Source: Bacillota bacterium
Lineage (GTDB): Bacteria > Bacillota > Clostridia > Acetivibrionales > DTU013
Assembly (NCBI GenBank): GCA_023435305.1
Contig: JAEYRV010000053.1
Coordinates: forward strand, 62,001-126,000
DNA: 64,000 nucleotides
Direction of reading: 5' to 3'
The notes beneath the pieces are model-generated. The model had not been told where the DNA came from. It worked only from the letters and a program-made list of their open reading frames with translations, and ran no database searches. Both the position numbers and the translations under genes were made by a program. Of this stretch, positions 27,468-36,199 are shown piece by piece; the stretch's first letter is position 1, and each line of letters starts with the position of its first letter.

Positions 27468-28211
27468 CTATTCCCACTTGAAAAACTTAATTGCAATAAA
27501 CGAGCATACGACTGCAATCGCTGCCATAACAATCACGGGCAGCAGGACATTGTCCAGCGGCAGGCCGAGTGTTGCTGCTTTTAGTATCTTGTTGCCCTGT
27601 GTCAGCGGCAGCAAATCGACTGCCTTTTGCATAGCTGCCGGCATTACTTCATATGGCAGTGTTCCGCCGGAAAATATCAGCATTGGGAAATACAGCACAC
27701 TTGCCAGGATCCCTGCGATTTTTGAGTTTTTAGCCAGACCGCCCACCATCATACCGATACTGAACATTGACACCATTACCAGAAGCCATCCGAGAAGGAA
27801 CTGCAGAACACTGCCCTGTATTTTGGCTCCGAAAATAAGTATTGCTGCAGCAAATACTATAATCAGTGAAGCCAATGCATAAAGAGCGTAAATTGATACC
27901 TGTACCAGTAAGATTATTACTGGGCTGGCGGGGGTGACTTTGAATCTTTTCAGGATATACTTGCTTCTGTAGTCTGAGATTACAAGGGGCAATCCCATTA
28001 CGCCGCCTGCACAGATCGCTATGGTGGCAACTGCTCCCAGGGACTGTTCGAGAAATGTGTAATTGGCACCGTCAAATGCTGGTTTACTGCCGTAAATCAC
28101 TCCGAGCACTATAAGTACTATGAAAGGCATGATTATCGCGAAAATCAGCATATTCATGTCCCGCAGTGAAAGTTTGAGTTCTGTTTTCAGCATTGTTCTA
28201 TAAGCTTTCAT
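27468..28211 (-). CDS. ABC-2 type exporter permease
   Basis: I start at ATG 28211 (247 residues) with AGGAGG upstream. Six membrane helices are visible. Typical elements include the amphipathic lead-in MKAYRTMLKTELKLSLRD and the segment LIFSGGTLPYEVMPAAMQKA before the last helices. It overlaps the ATPase gene by 14 bp and would form an exporter of the drug, antibiotic or lipid type with it. There is no regulator or substrate gene beside the pair, so what it exports is unknown. Confidence 0.9.
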   Translation of the reverse strand: MKAYRTMLKTELKLSLRDMNMLIFAIIMPFIVLIVLGVIYGSKPAFDGANYTFLEQSLGAVATIAICAGGVMGLPLVISDYRSKYILKRFKVTPASPVIILLVQVSIYALYALASLIIVFAAAILIFGAKIQGSVLQFLLGWLLVMVSMFSIGMMVGGLAKNSKIAGILASVLYFPMLIFSGGTLPYEVMPAAMQKAVDLLPLTQGNKILKAATLGLPLDNVLLPVIVMAAIAVVCSFIAIKFFKWE

Positions 28212-28932
28212 CTTGCATAACCTCCTCATCCGTAAACCAAAGATAGGCATCTTCCAGCTTCTCGTATGGACTTGCTGCAATAGCCTCGGCAACTGTTCCA
28301 TAAAAGACTGTTTTTCCTTTTTTCAAAATGCAGATCGAATCGCAAAGGGTCTCGACCTCATCCATAAAGTGCGATGTCAGGAGAATTGAAAGACCTTTAC
28401 TCTTGAGGCTGCACAGCGTTTTCCATACATCACGCCTGGCCCTTGCATCCAGTCCTGTAGTCAGTTCATCCAGAAATACGAGCCTTGGATTTGGTATAAG
28501 CGCCAGAACAATAAAAAGACGCTGCTTTTGTCCGCCGGAAAGCTCCTTCACCAGTGATTTTGCTTTGTCTGCGATCCCAAACTCTGAGAGCAGATCGTTG
28601 TAATCTGCAGGATTCCTATACAGAGAAGCAGTCACTTCGCATAGTTCGCATACTCTGATATTATCCTGGTAATTCGGTTCCTGAAACTGTACCCCGACTT
28701 GCTCAAACAGCTCCTTGCGGTTTGCTTTTGGGTCGAGTCCCAATACTGATACTGTGCCGCCATCCAGCTTTCTGGTGCCTAAAATGCACTCTATGGCAGT
28801 GGTCTTTCCGGCGCCATTGGCTCCAAGCAAGCCAAAGACTGAGCCTTTTTTTAGTGTGAAGCTCAGGACGTTAACTGCAATCATATTGCCGTAAGCTTTT
28901 GTCAGGTGATCCAGATTTATCACATCATCCAC
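28198..28932 (-). CDS. ABC transporter ATP-binding protein (exporter type)
   Basis: The 244-residue ATPase has Walker A GANGAGKT at about residues 37-44, a Q-loop (VQFQEPNYQD), the signature KELSGGQKQR and Walker B RLVFLDELTTGLD. The proline that normally follows the catalytic glutamate (DEPT) is leucine here (DELT). An H-switch is in LLTSHFMDEVE. It is the first gene of a two-gene exporter operon with the ABC-2 permease. Two T-rich leader stretches lie upstream but no clear promoter is visible. Confidence 0.93.
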   Translation of the reverse strand: MDDVINLDHLTKAYGNMIAVNVLSFTLKKGSVFGLLGANGAGKTTAIECILGTRKLDGGTVSVLGLDPKANRKELFEQVGVQFQEPNYQDNIRVCELCEVTASLYRNPADYNDLLSEFGIADKAKSLVKELSGGQKQRLFIVLALIPNPRLVFLDELTTGLDARARRDVWKTLCSLKSKGLSILLTSHFMDEVETLCDSICILKKGKTVFYGTVAEAIAASPYEKLEDAYLWFTDEEVMQDESL

Positions 28933-29055
28933 GTGTGTTTACCTCCTACCTTTCTCTGATACAAAAGAATAGCACCTAAGATAAACCTGGTGTTATAGTG
29001 GAGGGTTTGAAATATTATTTTATTGCATTTTATTGTATAATGTAGAAGTAAGTCT

Positions 29056-29086
29056 GGTGCCAGGCACCTTAATTAAGGAGGAAGCT
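29056..29086 (+). promoter_or_regulatory. Palindromes overlapping the GH31 ribosome binding site
   Basis: GGTGCCAGGCACC (29056-29068) is a perfect 13-bp palindrome. It is followed by CCTTAATTAAGG (29067-29078), a perfect 12-bp palindrome that contains the AAGG of the AAGGAGG site. Pairing could mask the ribosome site. The first palindrome belongs to the GTGCC-n-GGCAC repeat family. Confidence 0.5.
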
Positions 29087-31054
29087 ATGGGTGTGATAAG
29101 TGTAAAGGGAAACAGCGTCATATTTCAAAAGAGGGATGAAACAGCTGTGATCGTGCCATGGGGGAAGGACAGCCTGCGTTTCAGATCTACTCCCAACTCC
29201 CAGATAACAAGTGAAAACTGGAATCTTCTTGACCAGCCGGAAGCTGAGTGCTGCATTCAGGCAGATGCTGAAAAGGCAACTATAGTAAATGGCAAAATAT
29301 CTGCTGAAATATATAGAAGCGGGAAGGTCATCTATTACAAAAACGGGAAGGAAATCATCACAGAACGCTCGGAAATGGCATTCAACAGCAGATACAGGGA
29401 ATATCTGTCCCGAGGAGCCGATAATCACCGGGCAACGGTGATTTTTGAGCCAAATGCTGATGAGCATTTCTATGGGCTGGGACAGGAGCAGAATGACTGC
29501 TTTGACCTGAAAGGCTCAACAAGCCAGCTTTTGCATAAGAACACAAAAACCTCGATACCCTTCGTATATTCCTCCAGAGGCTACGGCTTCCTTTGGAACA
29601 ATCCATCCGTCGGACGTTGTGATCTGACAGCAAATCACACGCTGTGGGAGGCAAACTCCACTAAGCAGGTGGATTATGTAGTTATCGCGGGAGATACACC
29701 GGCAGAGGTGATGTCAAAGTATGCCGATCTCACAGGTCATTCGCCAAAATTCCCGGCATGGGCTTCAGGCTTCTGGCAGTGCAAATTGAGATATGAAACA
29801 CAGGATGAGCTTCTTAAGGTGGCAAGAGAGTATAAAAAACGGGGAATACCGATATCGGTTATAATAATTGACTTCTTCCACTGGACAGAACAGGGAGATC
29901 TGAAGCTGGATCCGGTGTATTGGCCTGACCCGAAAAAAATGTGCGAGGAACTGGCTGAGATGGGTATCAGGGTCATCGCATCAGTGTGGCCGACTATAAA
30001 CCCAAAGAGCGAAAACTATGCATATATGGATGAACGGAATATGCTTGTAAGGACAGAAAGGGGCCAGTACGGCATATTCGATTTCCATAACCTCCAGACA
30101 TATTTTGACCCCATGAATCCAGAAACCAGGGAATATGTATGGTCTAAAGTCCATGAGAACTATTACAGTAATGGCATAAAGGCCTACTGGCTGGATCAGG
30201 CAGAACCGGATTTTGTGCCGAACCAATACGATAATCTGCGCCTTTATATGGGCAACGGAGAAGAAGTCGCACTGCTGTATCCGTATTACTATTCGAAGCT
30301 TTTCTATGAAGGACTGAAAAGCGCCGGCGAAAGCGATATTATATCTCTGACGCGGTCTGCCTGGATCGGTAACCAGAAATACGCCACACTCGTGTGGTCG
30401 GGAGATATCCCATCCACCTTCGAAGCCCTCCGTATGAGTGTAAAGACCGGGCTGAACATGGCCATGTGCGGGATACCATGGTGGAACAGTGATATAGGCG
30501 GCTTCTGGGGCGGCGATACAGAGAGTGATTACTTCCGTGAACTGATCGTGCGGTGGTTCCAGTTCGGCGTATTCTGTCCGGTCACAAGACTGCACGGGGA
30601 CAGAAAAAGAACAAAGGATCAGCCGGAGCCGGCACCGGGAATCAAGCAGCCAAGCGGTGGAGACAATGAGATATGGAGCTTCGGAGAAAGGGCATATCCC
30701 ATATTGAAGAATTTGATCGATCTGAGAGAGAGGCTTCGCCCATATATCCATAAGCACATGGAAGCTGCCAGCGAAACAGGGGCACCATTGATGCGGCCGA
30801 TGTTCTATGAATATCCGGAGGATGAAGTCTGCTATACTCTGGGAGATCAATATATGTTTGGCAGTGATATACTCTTTGCCCCCATCGTTACTCAGGGCCA
30901 GACAGAACGCAAGGTGTATCTGCCGGCGGGAACCTGGGTCGATGTCAATGACGGGCAGGAGTATGAAGGCGGCAGATATGTAAATGCCCATGCTGAACTT
31001 GAAAGGTTCATTGCTTATGTTAGGAAAGGTGCGGAAGTCCTTTCGGCATTTTGA
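29087..31054 (+). CDS. Glycoside hydrolase family 31 (alpha-glucosidase/alpha-xylosidase type)
   Basis: ATG 29087 follows AAGGAGGAAGCT (655 residues). An N-terminal beta-sandwich (about 1-225) precedes the catalytic barrel. The nucleophile is D370 in YWLDQAEPDF. The acid/base is probably D440 (WSGDIPSTFEALR), and GIPWWNSDIGGFWGG follows, as in GH31. No signal peptide is present, so it acts on imported oligosaccharides. The family includes alpha-glucosidases, alpha-xylosidases and sulfoquinovosidases. The length and the HGDRKR region would fit a YicI-like xylosidase, but substrate assignment is uncertain. It stands as a single gene. Confidence 0.92.
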   Translation: MGVISVKGNSVIFQKRDETAVIVPWGKDSLRFRSTPNSQITSENWNLLDQPEAECCIQADAEKATIVNGKISAEIYRSGKVIYYKNGKEIITERSEMAFNSRYREYLSRGADNHRATVIFEPNADEHFYGLGQEQNDCFDLKGSTSQLLHKNTKTSIPFVYSSRGYGFLWNNPSVGRCDLTANHTLWEANSTKQVDYVVIAGDTPAEVMSKYADLTGHSPKFPAWASGFWQCKLRYETQDELLKVAREYKKRGIPISVIIIDFFHWTEQGDLKLDPVYWPDPKKMCEELAEMGIRVIASVWPTINPKSENYAYMDERNMLVRTERGQYGIFDFHNLQTYFDPMNPETREYVWSKVHENYYSNGIKAYWLDQAEPDFVPNQYDNLRLYMGNGEEVALLYPYYYSKLFYEGLKSAGESDIISLTRSAWIGNQKYATLVWSGDIPSTFEALRMSVKTGLNMAMCGIPWWNSDIGGFWGGDTESDYFRELIVRWFQFGVFCPVTRLHGDRKRTKDQPEPAPGIKQPSGGDNEIWSFGERAYPILKNLIDLRERLRPYIHKHMEAASETGAPLMRPMFYEYPEDEVCYTLGDQYMFGSDILFAPIVTQGQTERKVYLPAGTWVDVNDGQEYEGGRYVNAHAELERFIAYVRKGAEVLSAF

Positions 31055-31173
31055 TCAATGAGTGAGCCCGGCACCTTCAATTGATGTAAAGCTTCTGCTG
31101 ATAAATAAAGTTACCTGACAACAGCTGTGTATGCCAAGTAAAGAAAAAGCATACATCATGGTCTTCAATATCT

Positions 31174-31201
31174 AAACCACACTCTGAGCAGTGTGGTTTT
31201 T
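31174..31201 (+). terminator. Intrinsic terminator
   Basis: AAACCACACT pairs with AGTGTGGTTT around a short loop, followed by T residues, between the GH31 and sigma genes. Confidence 0.8.
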
Positions 31202-31302
31202 GCTTGCCTGTACAGACTGTAGGAAAATTGCTGCAGAAATAGTAAAATTAACTGTGACTTTTTATTCTCCTCGGTTGTCTTATTTATGAAAGGAGCGAAG
31301 AA

Positions 31303-31803
31303 ATGGAGAATGTAACTTGTGCTGACCAATTGGCCTCCGATGAATTGATACTTAAAAAGTACGATTTGTACAAGAACATGCTGTTTCAAATTGCTGTTTC
31401 ATATCTGGGCAATAAACATGATTGCGAGGATATAATTCAGGAGGCGTTTATCAGATTATGCTACCACGCCCCTGATTTCGAGCATGAAGAGCATGAAAAA
31501 AGATGGCTGGTACGTGTGGCGATCAATCTGTGTAAAAACCATGTACGCAGCTTCTGGCACAGAATGAAGGTGGATGGCGATGATGCACTGGAGCAGCGTT
31601 TCTGTCTTGAAGAGGAGAAAACAGTTATGTCCGACATAGTTCGTTTGCCGGGCAAATATAAAACCGTTATCCTCCTGTACTATATCGTAGGGTACAAAAT
31701 ATCTGAAATCGCCCAGACACTTGAGTTATCTGAATCAGCGGTCAAGATGAGGCTAAAGCGCGGGAGAGAATTATTAAGAATAGAATTGGAGGGAGAGAAA
31801 TGA
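31303..31803 (+). CDS. ECF-type RNA polymerase sigma factor
   Basis: This 166-residue protein follows a GAAAGGAG site. Region 2 (FQIAVSYLGNKHDCEDIIQE, then KRWLVRVAINLCKNHVRSFW) and region 4 (GKYKTVILLYYIVGYKISEI, then ESAVKMRLKRGRELL) are complete. Its stop overlaps the next start (ATGA), so sigma and partner are made in equimolar amounts. The gene pair is bounded by direct repeats and a terminator. Confidence 0.93.
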   Translation: MENVTCADQLASDELILKKYDLYKNMLFQIAVSYLGNKHDCEDIIQEAFIRLCYHAPDFEHEEHEKRWLVRVAINLCKNHVRSFWHRMKVDGDDALEQRFCLEEEKTVMSDIVRLPGKYKTVILLYYIVGYKISEIAQTLELSESAVKMRLKRGRELLRIELEGEK

Positions 31804-32729
31804 AAGAGAGCGAATTAAAAAAAATAATGACAACACCGGTTATGGACGAGACCATGGATCAGAATATAGCTGAAGCATTGTTAAATTATAGTACAGACAG
31901 CAATATGAAGAGCCGCAGAATCATAAAATCCAATTTACCTAAAATAGCTGCTGCCATATTAGTACTGGTTACACTCGGAACGGGTGCGGTATTGGCATCA
32001 AGCTATTTTGTAAGAACATATCTGAATGATATTGAGATCAAATCCGCCCAGGAGTTGGGGATCGACCTTGATGAACAAGTATCGGACCTTTATGGGGATG
32101 ATACTGTAAAGAAGCATTTCGGAGCCGGTGAGGGAATGGTATCCCAGCTGAAGTATAAGAATGGCGGTGCCACGGTGACGAATGAGGATGGCTTTTATGT
32201 TTTTGAAAATGGATCAAGACTGGTCGCACCGGGCCTGACCGGCTCTGATCGTCATGAAAATGCCCGGATAAGCGGTGAGGATGCATTTGTCGAGTTAGGG
32301 TACCCCAACCTTGTGCCATCATATATATATGAGCATTATATACTGGATGACAGCGGTTTCATATGTTATGAAAATGAGACAGACAATACTGTTAATAAAT
32401 GGCTGATGGCGCGTTTTTCCGATTCTGCTGACTATTTATCCAAGTTAATCTACGTAACATTCATACCCAGAGAGTCGCCGGTGAAAGGTGAAGGCAATAT
32501 ATACTTCACTGATGATAAGACGGATGAGGATTTCATCCATTCCGGCTATACCACTAAAAACGGTGTACAATGCTCTATTGTTGAGGAGATCGGCGGCAAT
32601 ATAAACGCTCATATATTCTTTGAAATCGATACAATAGGAAATGGTGAAATAATGTTTGAGTTCGATGGATTTGAGATGGATAAAGTAAAGGAGATCCTTG
32701 ATACTGTTCAGTTTGGAGAGGGGATATAG
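31800..32729 (+). CDS. Probable membrane anti-sigma factor
   Basis: The 309-residue protein has a short cytosolic N-terminus (about 45 residues), one membrane helix (about 49-70, IAAAILVLVTLGTGAVLASS) and a long extracytoplasmic part. The C-terminal portion (about 240-309) has the alternating pattern of DUF4367-like domains found on such proteins. It is translationally coupled to the sigma gene. No zinc-finger motif is present, so the role rests on context and topology. Confidence 0.78.
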   Translation: MKESELKKIMTTPVMDETMDQNIAEALLNYSTDSNMKSRRIIKSNLPKIAAAILVLVTLGTGAVLASSYFVRTYLNDIEIKSAQELGIDLDEQVSDLYGDDTVKKHFGAGEGMVSQLKYKNGGATVTNEDGFYVFENGSRLVAPGLTGSDRHENARISGEDAFVELGYPNLVPSYIYEHYILDDSGFICYENETDNTVNKWLMARFSDSADYLSKLIYVTFIPRESPVKGEGNIYFTDDKTDEDFIHSGYTTKNGVQCSIVEEIGGNINAHIFFEIDTIGNGEIMFEFDGFEMDKVKEILDTVQFGEGI

Positions 32730-32800
32730 AGCGGGTGAAGGGCACCTTGATTCATGTAAAGTTTCTGTTAACAATGAATCTGAAGACATCTAAAAAACTC

Positions 32801-32830
32801 TTGACAGATGTGTGATTTTTAGCTTATAGT
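32801..32830 (+). promoter_or_regulatory. Promoter of the T-box/trpB transcript
   Basis: TTGACA (32801-32806) and TATAGT (32825-32830) are 18 bp apart and about 30 bp upstream of the T-box stem I. Confidence 0.8.
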
Positions 32831-32859
32831 AGATTTAACAATGAACTAAACCGATGATC

Positions 32860-33134
32860 GGGAATAGTAAATTCGTCGGCCACCTCGAAGAGAGCCGCAG
32901 GCGGTGCGATTGCGGCAGGCAGGGACGGATCGAATGGACTTGTGAGGGCAGACCGAAAGCAGGCGTTAGGCCTTGTAAGTAGTATCTGACGGGAACTTCA
33001 CCCGTTACAAAGGAAGCGCGCGGAAATAGGCGCGGAACGAGAAGATGCGGGCTGTGTTGAGACAGCAGCATCATTTGGGTGGTACCGCAGGAATCATACT
33101 CTTGCCCCTTGATTTAGGGGCAGGAGTTTTTTAT
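32860..33134 (+). ncRNA. T-box riboswitch, specifier UGG (tryptophan)
   Basis: The leader shows the full T-box set. The loop-E AGTA is at 32866-32869 and the opposing GAA is followed directly by the specifier TGG (32935-32937) and then A. The antiterminator core TGGGTGGTACCGC is at 33076-33088. The terminator CTCTTGCCCCT-loop-AGGGGCAGGAG with a T-run is at 33100-33133. It would allow transcription of trpB when uncharged tRNA-Trp accumulates. The base after TGG in the acceptor-binding bulge is T, which pairs with a G discriminator only as a wobble. Confidence 0.93.
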
Positions 33135-33349
33135 TTGGCAAAGGCCAATTTGAAGAGATGAGATGAGAATAGAAGAGGGAGATGAGATGAGAGTATGAAG
33201 TGTGAAATTCACGTATTTCGATGGCGAATCCGACTATCAGGTCTTGTATCAGTTTCTTAATATCAAAAATTTCATGACAAAAAAGGATTGCGAAATCCGA
33301 CAATAAATAATACTAAAATCAAAACTAATTTTGAAAAAGGAGAATTATT

Positions 33350-34576
33350 ATGTTGAATCCTAATGTTGACTTTGCGTTATATAGGAAGCAGACCCCTACA
33401 AAGGATGGTTATTTTGGCACATATGGAGGAGCATACATCCCTCCGCAGTTGGTTGCAGAGTTTGAGAAAATAAACACCGGATATCAGACCATATGCCAGA
33501 GTTCAAAATTTATAAGCGAGCTCAGGAGGATCCGCAAGGAGTTCCAGGGCCGTCCCACACCGACATATCACTGCGAAAGATTGTCCAACATGCTGGGAAA
33601 CTGCCAGATATATCTGAAGAGGGAAGATTTGAATCACACCGGTGCGCATAAGCTCAATCACTGTATGGGAGAGGCGCTTCTGGCAAAGTATCTGGGCAAG
33701 AAGAAGATAATAGCTGAGACAGGCGCAGGCCAGCATGGTGTTGCATTGGCAACTGCAGCCGCATTTTTCGGTATGGAATGCGATATTTACATGGGTGAGG
33801 TGGACATAGCAAAGCAGGCACCCAATGTCGCCAGAATGAAGCTGCTTGGAGCCAAGGTTGTTCCTGTATCACATGGTCTGAAAACGCTGAAGGAAGCTGT
33901 TGATGCGGCATTTGAAGCATATATGACAGAGTTTGAAGATGCGATGTACTGTATAGGTTCCGTTGTCGGACCACATCCGTTCCCGCTTATGGTCAGGGAT
34001 TTCCAGACCGTCGTCGGCATTGAAGCAAGGGAACAGTTCCAGGAGATGACAGGAAACCTTCCTGATGCGGTAGTAGCTTGTGTTGGCGGAGGTTCAAACG
34101 CAGCCGGCATTATGACTCCGTTTTTGAATGATCCCGTAAAGCTCTACGGAGTCGAACCCCTCGGGATAGGCACCAAAAAGGGAGAGCATGCCGCAAGCCT
34201 GACATATGGTACAGAGGGCGTAATGCATGGCTTCAACTCCATCATGCTGCAGGATGAGAAGGGTGAACCGGATCCTGTATATTCAATAGCAAGCGGACTC
34301 GATTATCCGTCAGTTGGACCTGAGCATGCATATCTGAGGGATCTGGGCAGAGTGACATATGTATCGGCAGGCGATGAAGAAGCAATAGACGCATTCTTCA
34401 CGTTATCGAGGATGGAGGGCATCATCCCGGCATTGGAAAGCGCTCACGCCGTTGCATACGCTATGAAGCTGGCAAAAGAGTATGGAACCGGGTCGATCCT
34501 GGTCAACTGCTCGGGCAGAGGCGACAAGGACCTGGATTACGTACTCGAGCGTTTCGGGGACAGATTGGGTGTATAA
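33350..34576 (+). CDS. trpB: Tryptophan synthase beta chain
   Basis: The 408-residue protein has the TrpB PLP lysine K101 in LKREDLNHTGAHKLNH, the catalytic glutamate region AETGAGQHGVALAT, the phosphate loop CVGGGSNAAG, and SGLDYPSVGPEHAYL. It converts indole and serine to tryptophan, normally in an alpha2beta2 complex with TrpA. No trpA or other trp gene is adjacent, so it may salvage indole or serve a dispersed pathway. It is controlled by the tryptophan T-box immediately upstream. An AAAAAGGAG site precedes the ATG. The final 18 or so bases, including the stop, are the first unit of a 45-bp tandem repeat. Confidence 0.95.
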   Translation: MLNPNVDFALYRKQTPTKDGYFGTYGGAYIPPQLVAEFEKINTGYQTICQSSKFISELRRIRKEFQGRPTPTYHCERLSNMLGNCQIYLKREDLNHTGAHKLNHCMGEALLAKYLGKKKIIAETGAGQHGVALATAAAFFGMECDIYMGEVDIAKQAPNVARMKLLGAKVVPVSHGLKTLKEAVDAAFEAYMTEFEDAMYCIGSVVGPHPFPLMVRDFQTVVGIEAREQFQEMTGNLPDAVVACVGGGSNAAGIMTPFLNDPVKLYGVEPLGIGTKKGEHAASLTYGTEGVMHGFNSIMLQDEKGEPDPVYSIASGLDYPSVGPEHAYLRDLGRVTYVSAGDEEAIDAFFTLSRMEGIIPALESAHAVAYAMKLAKEYGTGSILVNCSGRGDKDLDYVLERFGDRLGV

Positions 34577-34737
34577 CATACGGCAATTAGTGTTGGTTTT
34601 ATGACGGACCGGGTGTATACCATACGACAATTAGTGCTGTATTTCGTGACGGACCGGGTGTGTACCATTCGACAATTAGTATTGTATTTCGTGACGGACC
34701 GGGTGTATACCATACGACATTAAAATGCTGTATTGAT
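34558..34737 (+). repeat. 45-bp tandem repeat, four units, starting inside trpB
   Basis: Units begin near 34558, 34603, 34648 and 34693, each with GACGGACCGGGTGTATACCA or a close variant. The first, diverged unit contains the last codons and stop of trpB; the others lie in the spacer. The unit length is a multiple of three but the frame after the stop is not maintained. Confidence 0.88.
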
Positions 34738-34757
34738 GTGGATGAATGAAAGTGTAT

Positions 34758-34804
34758 AAAGAGGCAGATGGAGGGAATAAAAACCTGTTGTCTGCCTCTT
34801 TTAT
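34758..34804 (+). terminator. Intrinsic terminator of trpB
   Basis: AAAGAGGCAGA pairs with TCTGCCTCTTT across a 22-bp loop and ends in T residues, directly after the 45-bp repeats. Confidence 0.8.
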
Positions 34805-34941
34805 AATTGAAAAAAATTGTTATTTGCGGTATATTCGTATAATAACGAGATGGAAATGTCTCCTGCCTCTTGGCGGGCATTGAACGATGCGTTATTACAG
34901 AAGAATGAAATTCATGTCTTTACAGAGAAGGAGGAGTCAGT

Positions 34942-36090
34942 ATGATAATCCAGAGAGGACCAATCGATGAAACACCGGAATTGACCGGATATGACAGCAG
35001 CAGAGTTGAGGCATTGAATACCCACCTTTGGAAAATGATCGATGATAAACGATTGGTAGGAGCAAGCTATTGTATAGCTAAAAATGACAAGGTCATCGCC
35101 AACAATGCATTGGGCTTCAGCAGCTACAAGAGAGAGCAGGGCGGTCTCATGCAGCCGAATTCTGTCATGCGGATAGCATCAGTAACCAAGCTGGTGACTG
35201 TAGTGGCGGTGTTTAAGCTTGTCGAGGATGGTTATATCCGTCCCGACGAGAAAATGTCCCAATACATTCCGCAAATGGATAAAGAGCCGTTCAAGGACAT
35301 AACGATAGCCCAGGTGCTGTCACATTCCTCCGGCCTTCCCTTTGGTTCTGATGAAGCAACCGATCCGTTTTCTTACATAGATAAATGTAAGAAGGGTGAT
35401 GATTGGATCGAAGCAGGACTCAAAGCCGGAGTTACCTGTAAGCCGGGGGAACAGTGGTTATACTGTTCATTTGGTTATGAATTGCTTGGCGCTTTGATTC
35501 AAAATGTTTCGGGAGTCAGTGCCAGGGAGTATATCACAAAGAACATACTGGAACCGCTGGGTATGATGGATTCCAGTTTCACTCCGGGTCCGGAGCTTTG
35601 CAGACGTCATCTGATCCAGTTTGAGGACGATGAGCAAAAGATCACTAATGTAATCAACGGCATACCGGAACCAGACAGCATTTGGAGTGATATGCCGAGT
35701 ACTGGGGGAGGACTACACTCAACAAGCATGGATTTGTCGCGGTTCGCACGAATGCTCTGTAATGGAGGCCGCCTTGGAAATGAGCGCGTTTTGGGGAAAA
35801 TGGCTATTGAAAAAATGCGAACCCAGTATCTCTTCAATGTTCCCGACTACTGCTGGGGTGCAAATAATAAAAACCGGCTATATGGAATGGGACCGGACCT
35901 GCGAAGGGGAGATGCGGTCATCACCAGCCCCGATTTCTTTTTTCATGAAGGCTGGGGATTCCTGTGCGTCGCAGTAGATCCCAGAGAAAAGCTGGCTGCC
36001 GCATGGCTGGTGCCGTATACGAACGGGCAGCTGTGGCATCCGGAAAGCCTGCTGAATGTCAAGAATATCATTTGGTCGGGACTGATATAG
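34942..36090 (+). CDS. Class C beta-lactamase-related serine hydrolase, cytosolic type
   Basis: This 382-residue protein starts after GAAGGAGGAG. The serine motif S80-V-T-K83 (RIASVTKLVT) is clear. The usual Y-x-N motif appears as YCS in WLYCSFGYELLG, keeping the tyrosine but not the asparagine, as in EstB-like esterases. A late FHEGWGF supplies the HxG-type motif. No signal peptide is seen, which favours a cytosolic esterase or peptidase rather than a true beta-lactamase. The gene is followed by an alpha/beta hydrolase gene after 110 bp. Confidence 0.9.
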   Translation: MIIQRGPIDETPELTGYDSSRVEALNTHLWKMIDDKRLVGASYCIAKNDKVIANNALGFSSYKREQGGLMQPNSVMRIASVTKLVTVVAVFKLVEDGYIRPDEKMSQYIPQMDKEPFKDITIAQVLSHSSGLPFGSDEATDPFSYIDKCKKGDDWIEAGLKAGVTCKPGEQWLYCSFGYELLGALIQNVSGVSAREYITKNILEPLGMMDSSFTPGPELCRRHLIQFEDDEQKITNVINGIPEPDSIWSDMPSTGGGLHSTSMDLSRFARMLCNGGRLGNERVLGKMAIEKMRTQYLFNVPDYCWGANNKNRLYGMGPDLRRGDAVITSPDFFFHEGWGFLCVAVDPREKLAAAWLVPYTNGQLWHPESLLNVKNIIWSGLI

Positions 36091-36199
36091 TGGATAGTAA
36101 GCCCGGGCGGACAGCATGCCCGGGTGTATAATTAGCTCAGGCGGAAAGAAGTATGGAAAGAAGCACGGGAAGAAACACTGCAAAGGAATGGTTAAGTAG

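Larger units (their letters stand above)
31070..32772. repeat. Direct repeats flanking the third sigma/anti-sigma pair
   Basis: GGCACCTT followed by ATT-ATGTAAAG-TTCTG is at 31070-31101 and again, with a few changes and a 1-bp gap, at 32741-32772. The copies bracket the two-gene unit at 31303-32729. Confidence 0.6.

Noticed and set aside
34599..34880. Minus-strand protein with VWYTPGPSRNT repeats
   Set aside because: It is the reverse reading of the 45-bp tandem repeat and the trpB terminator.
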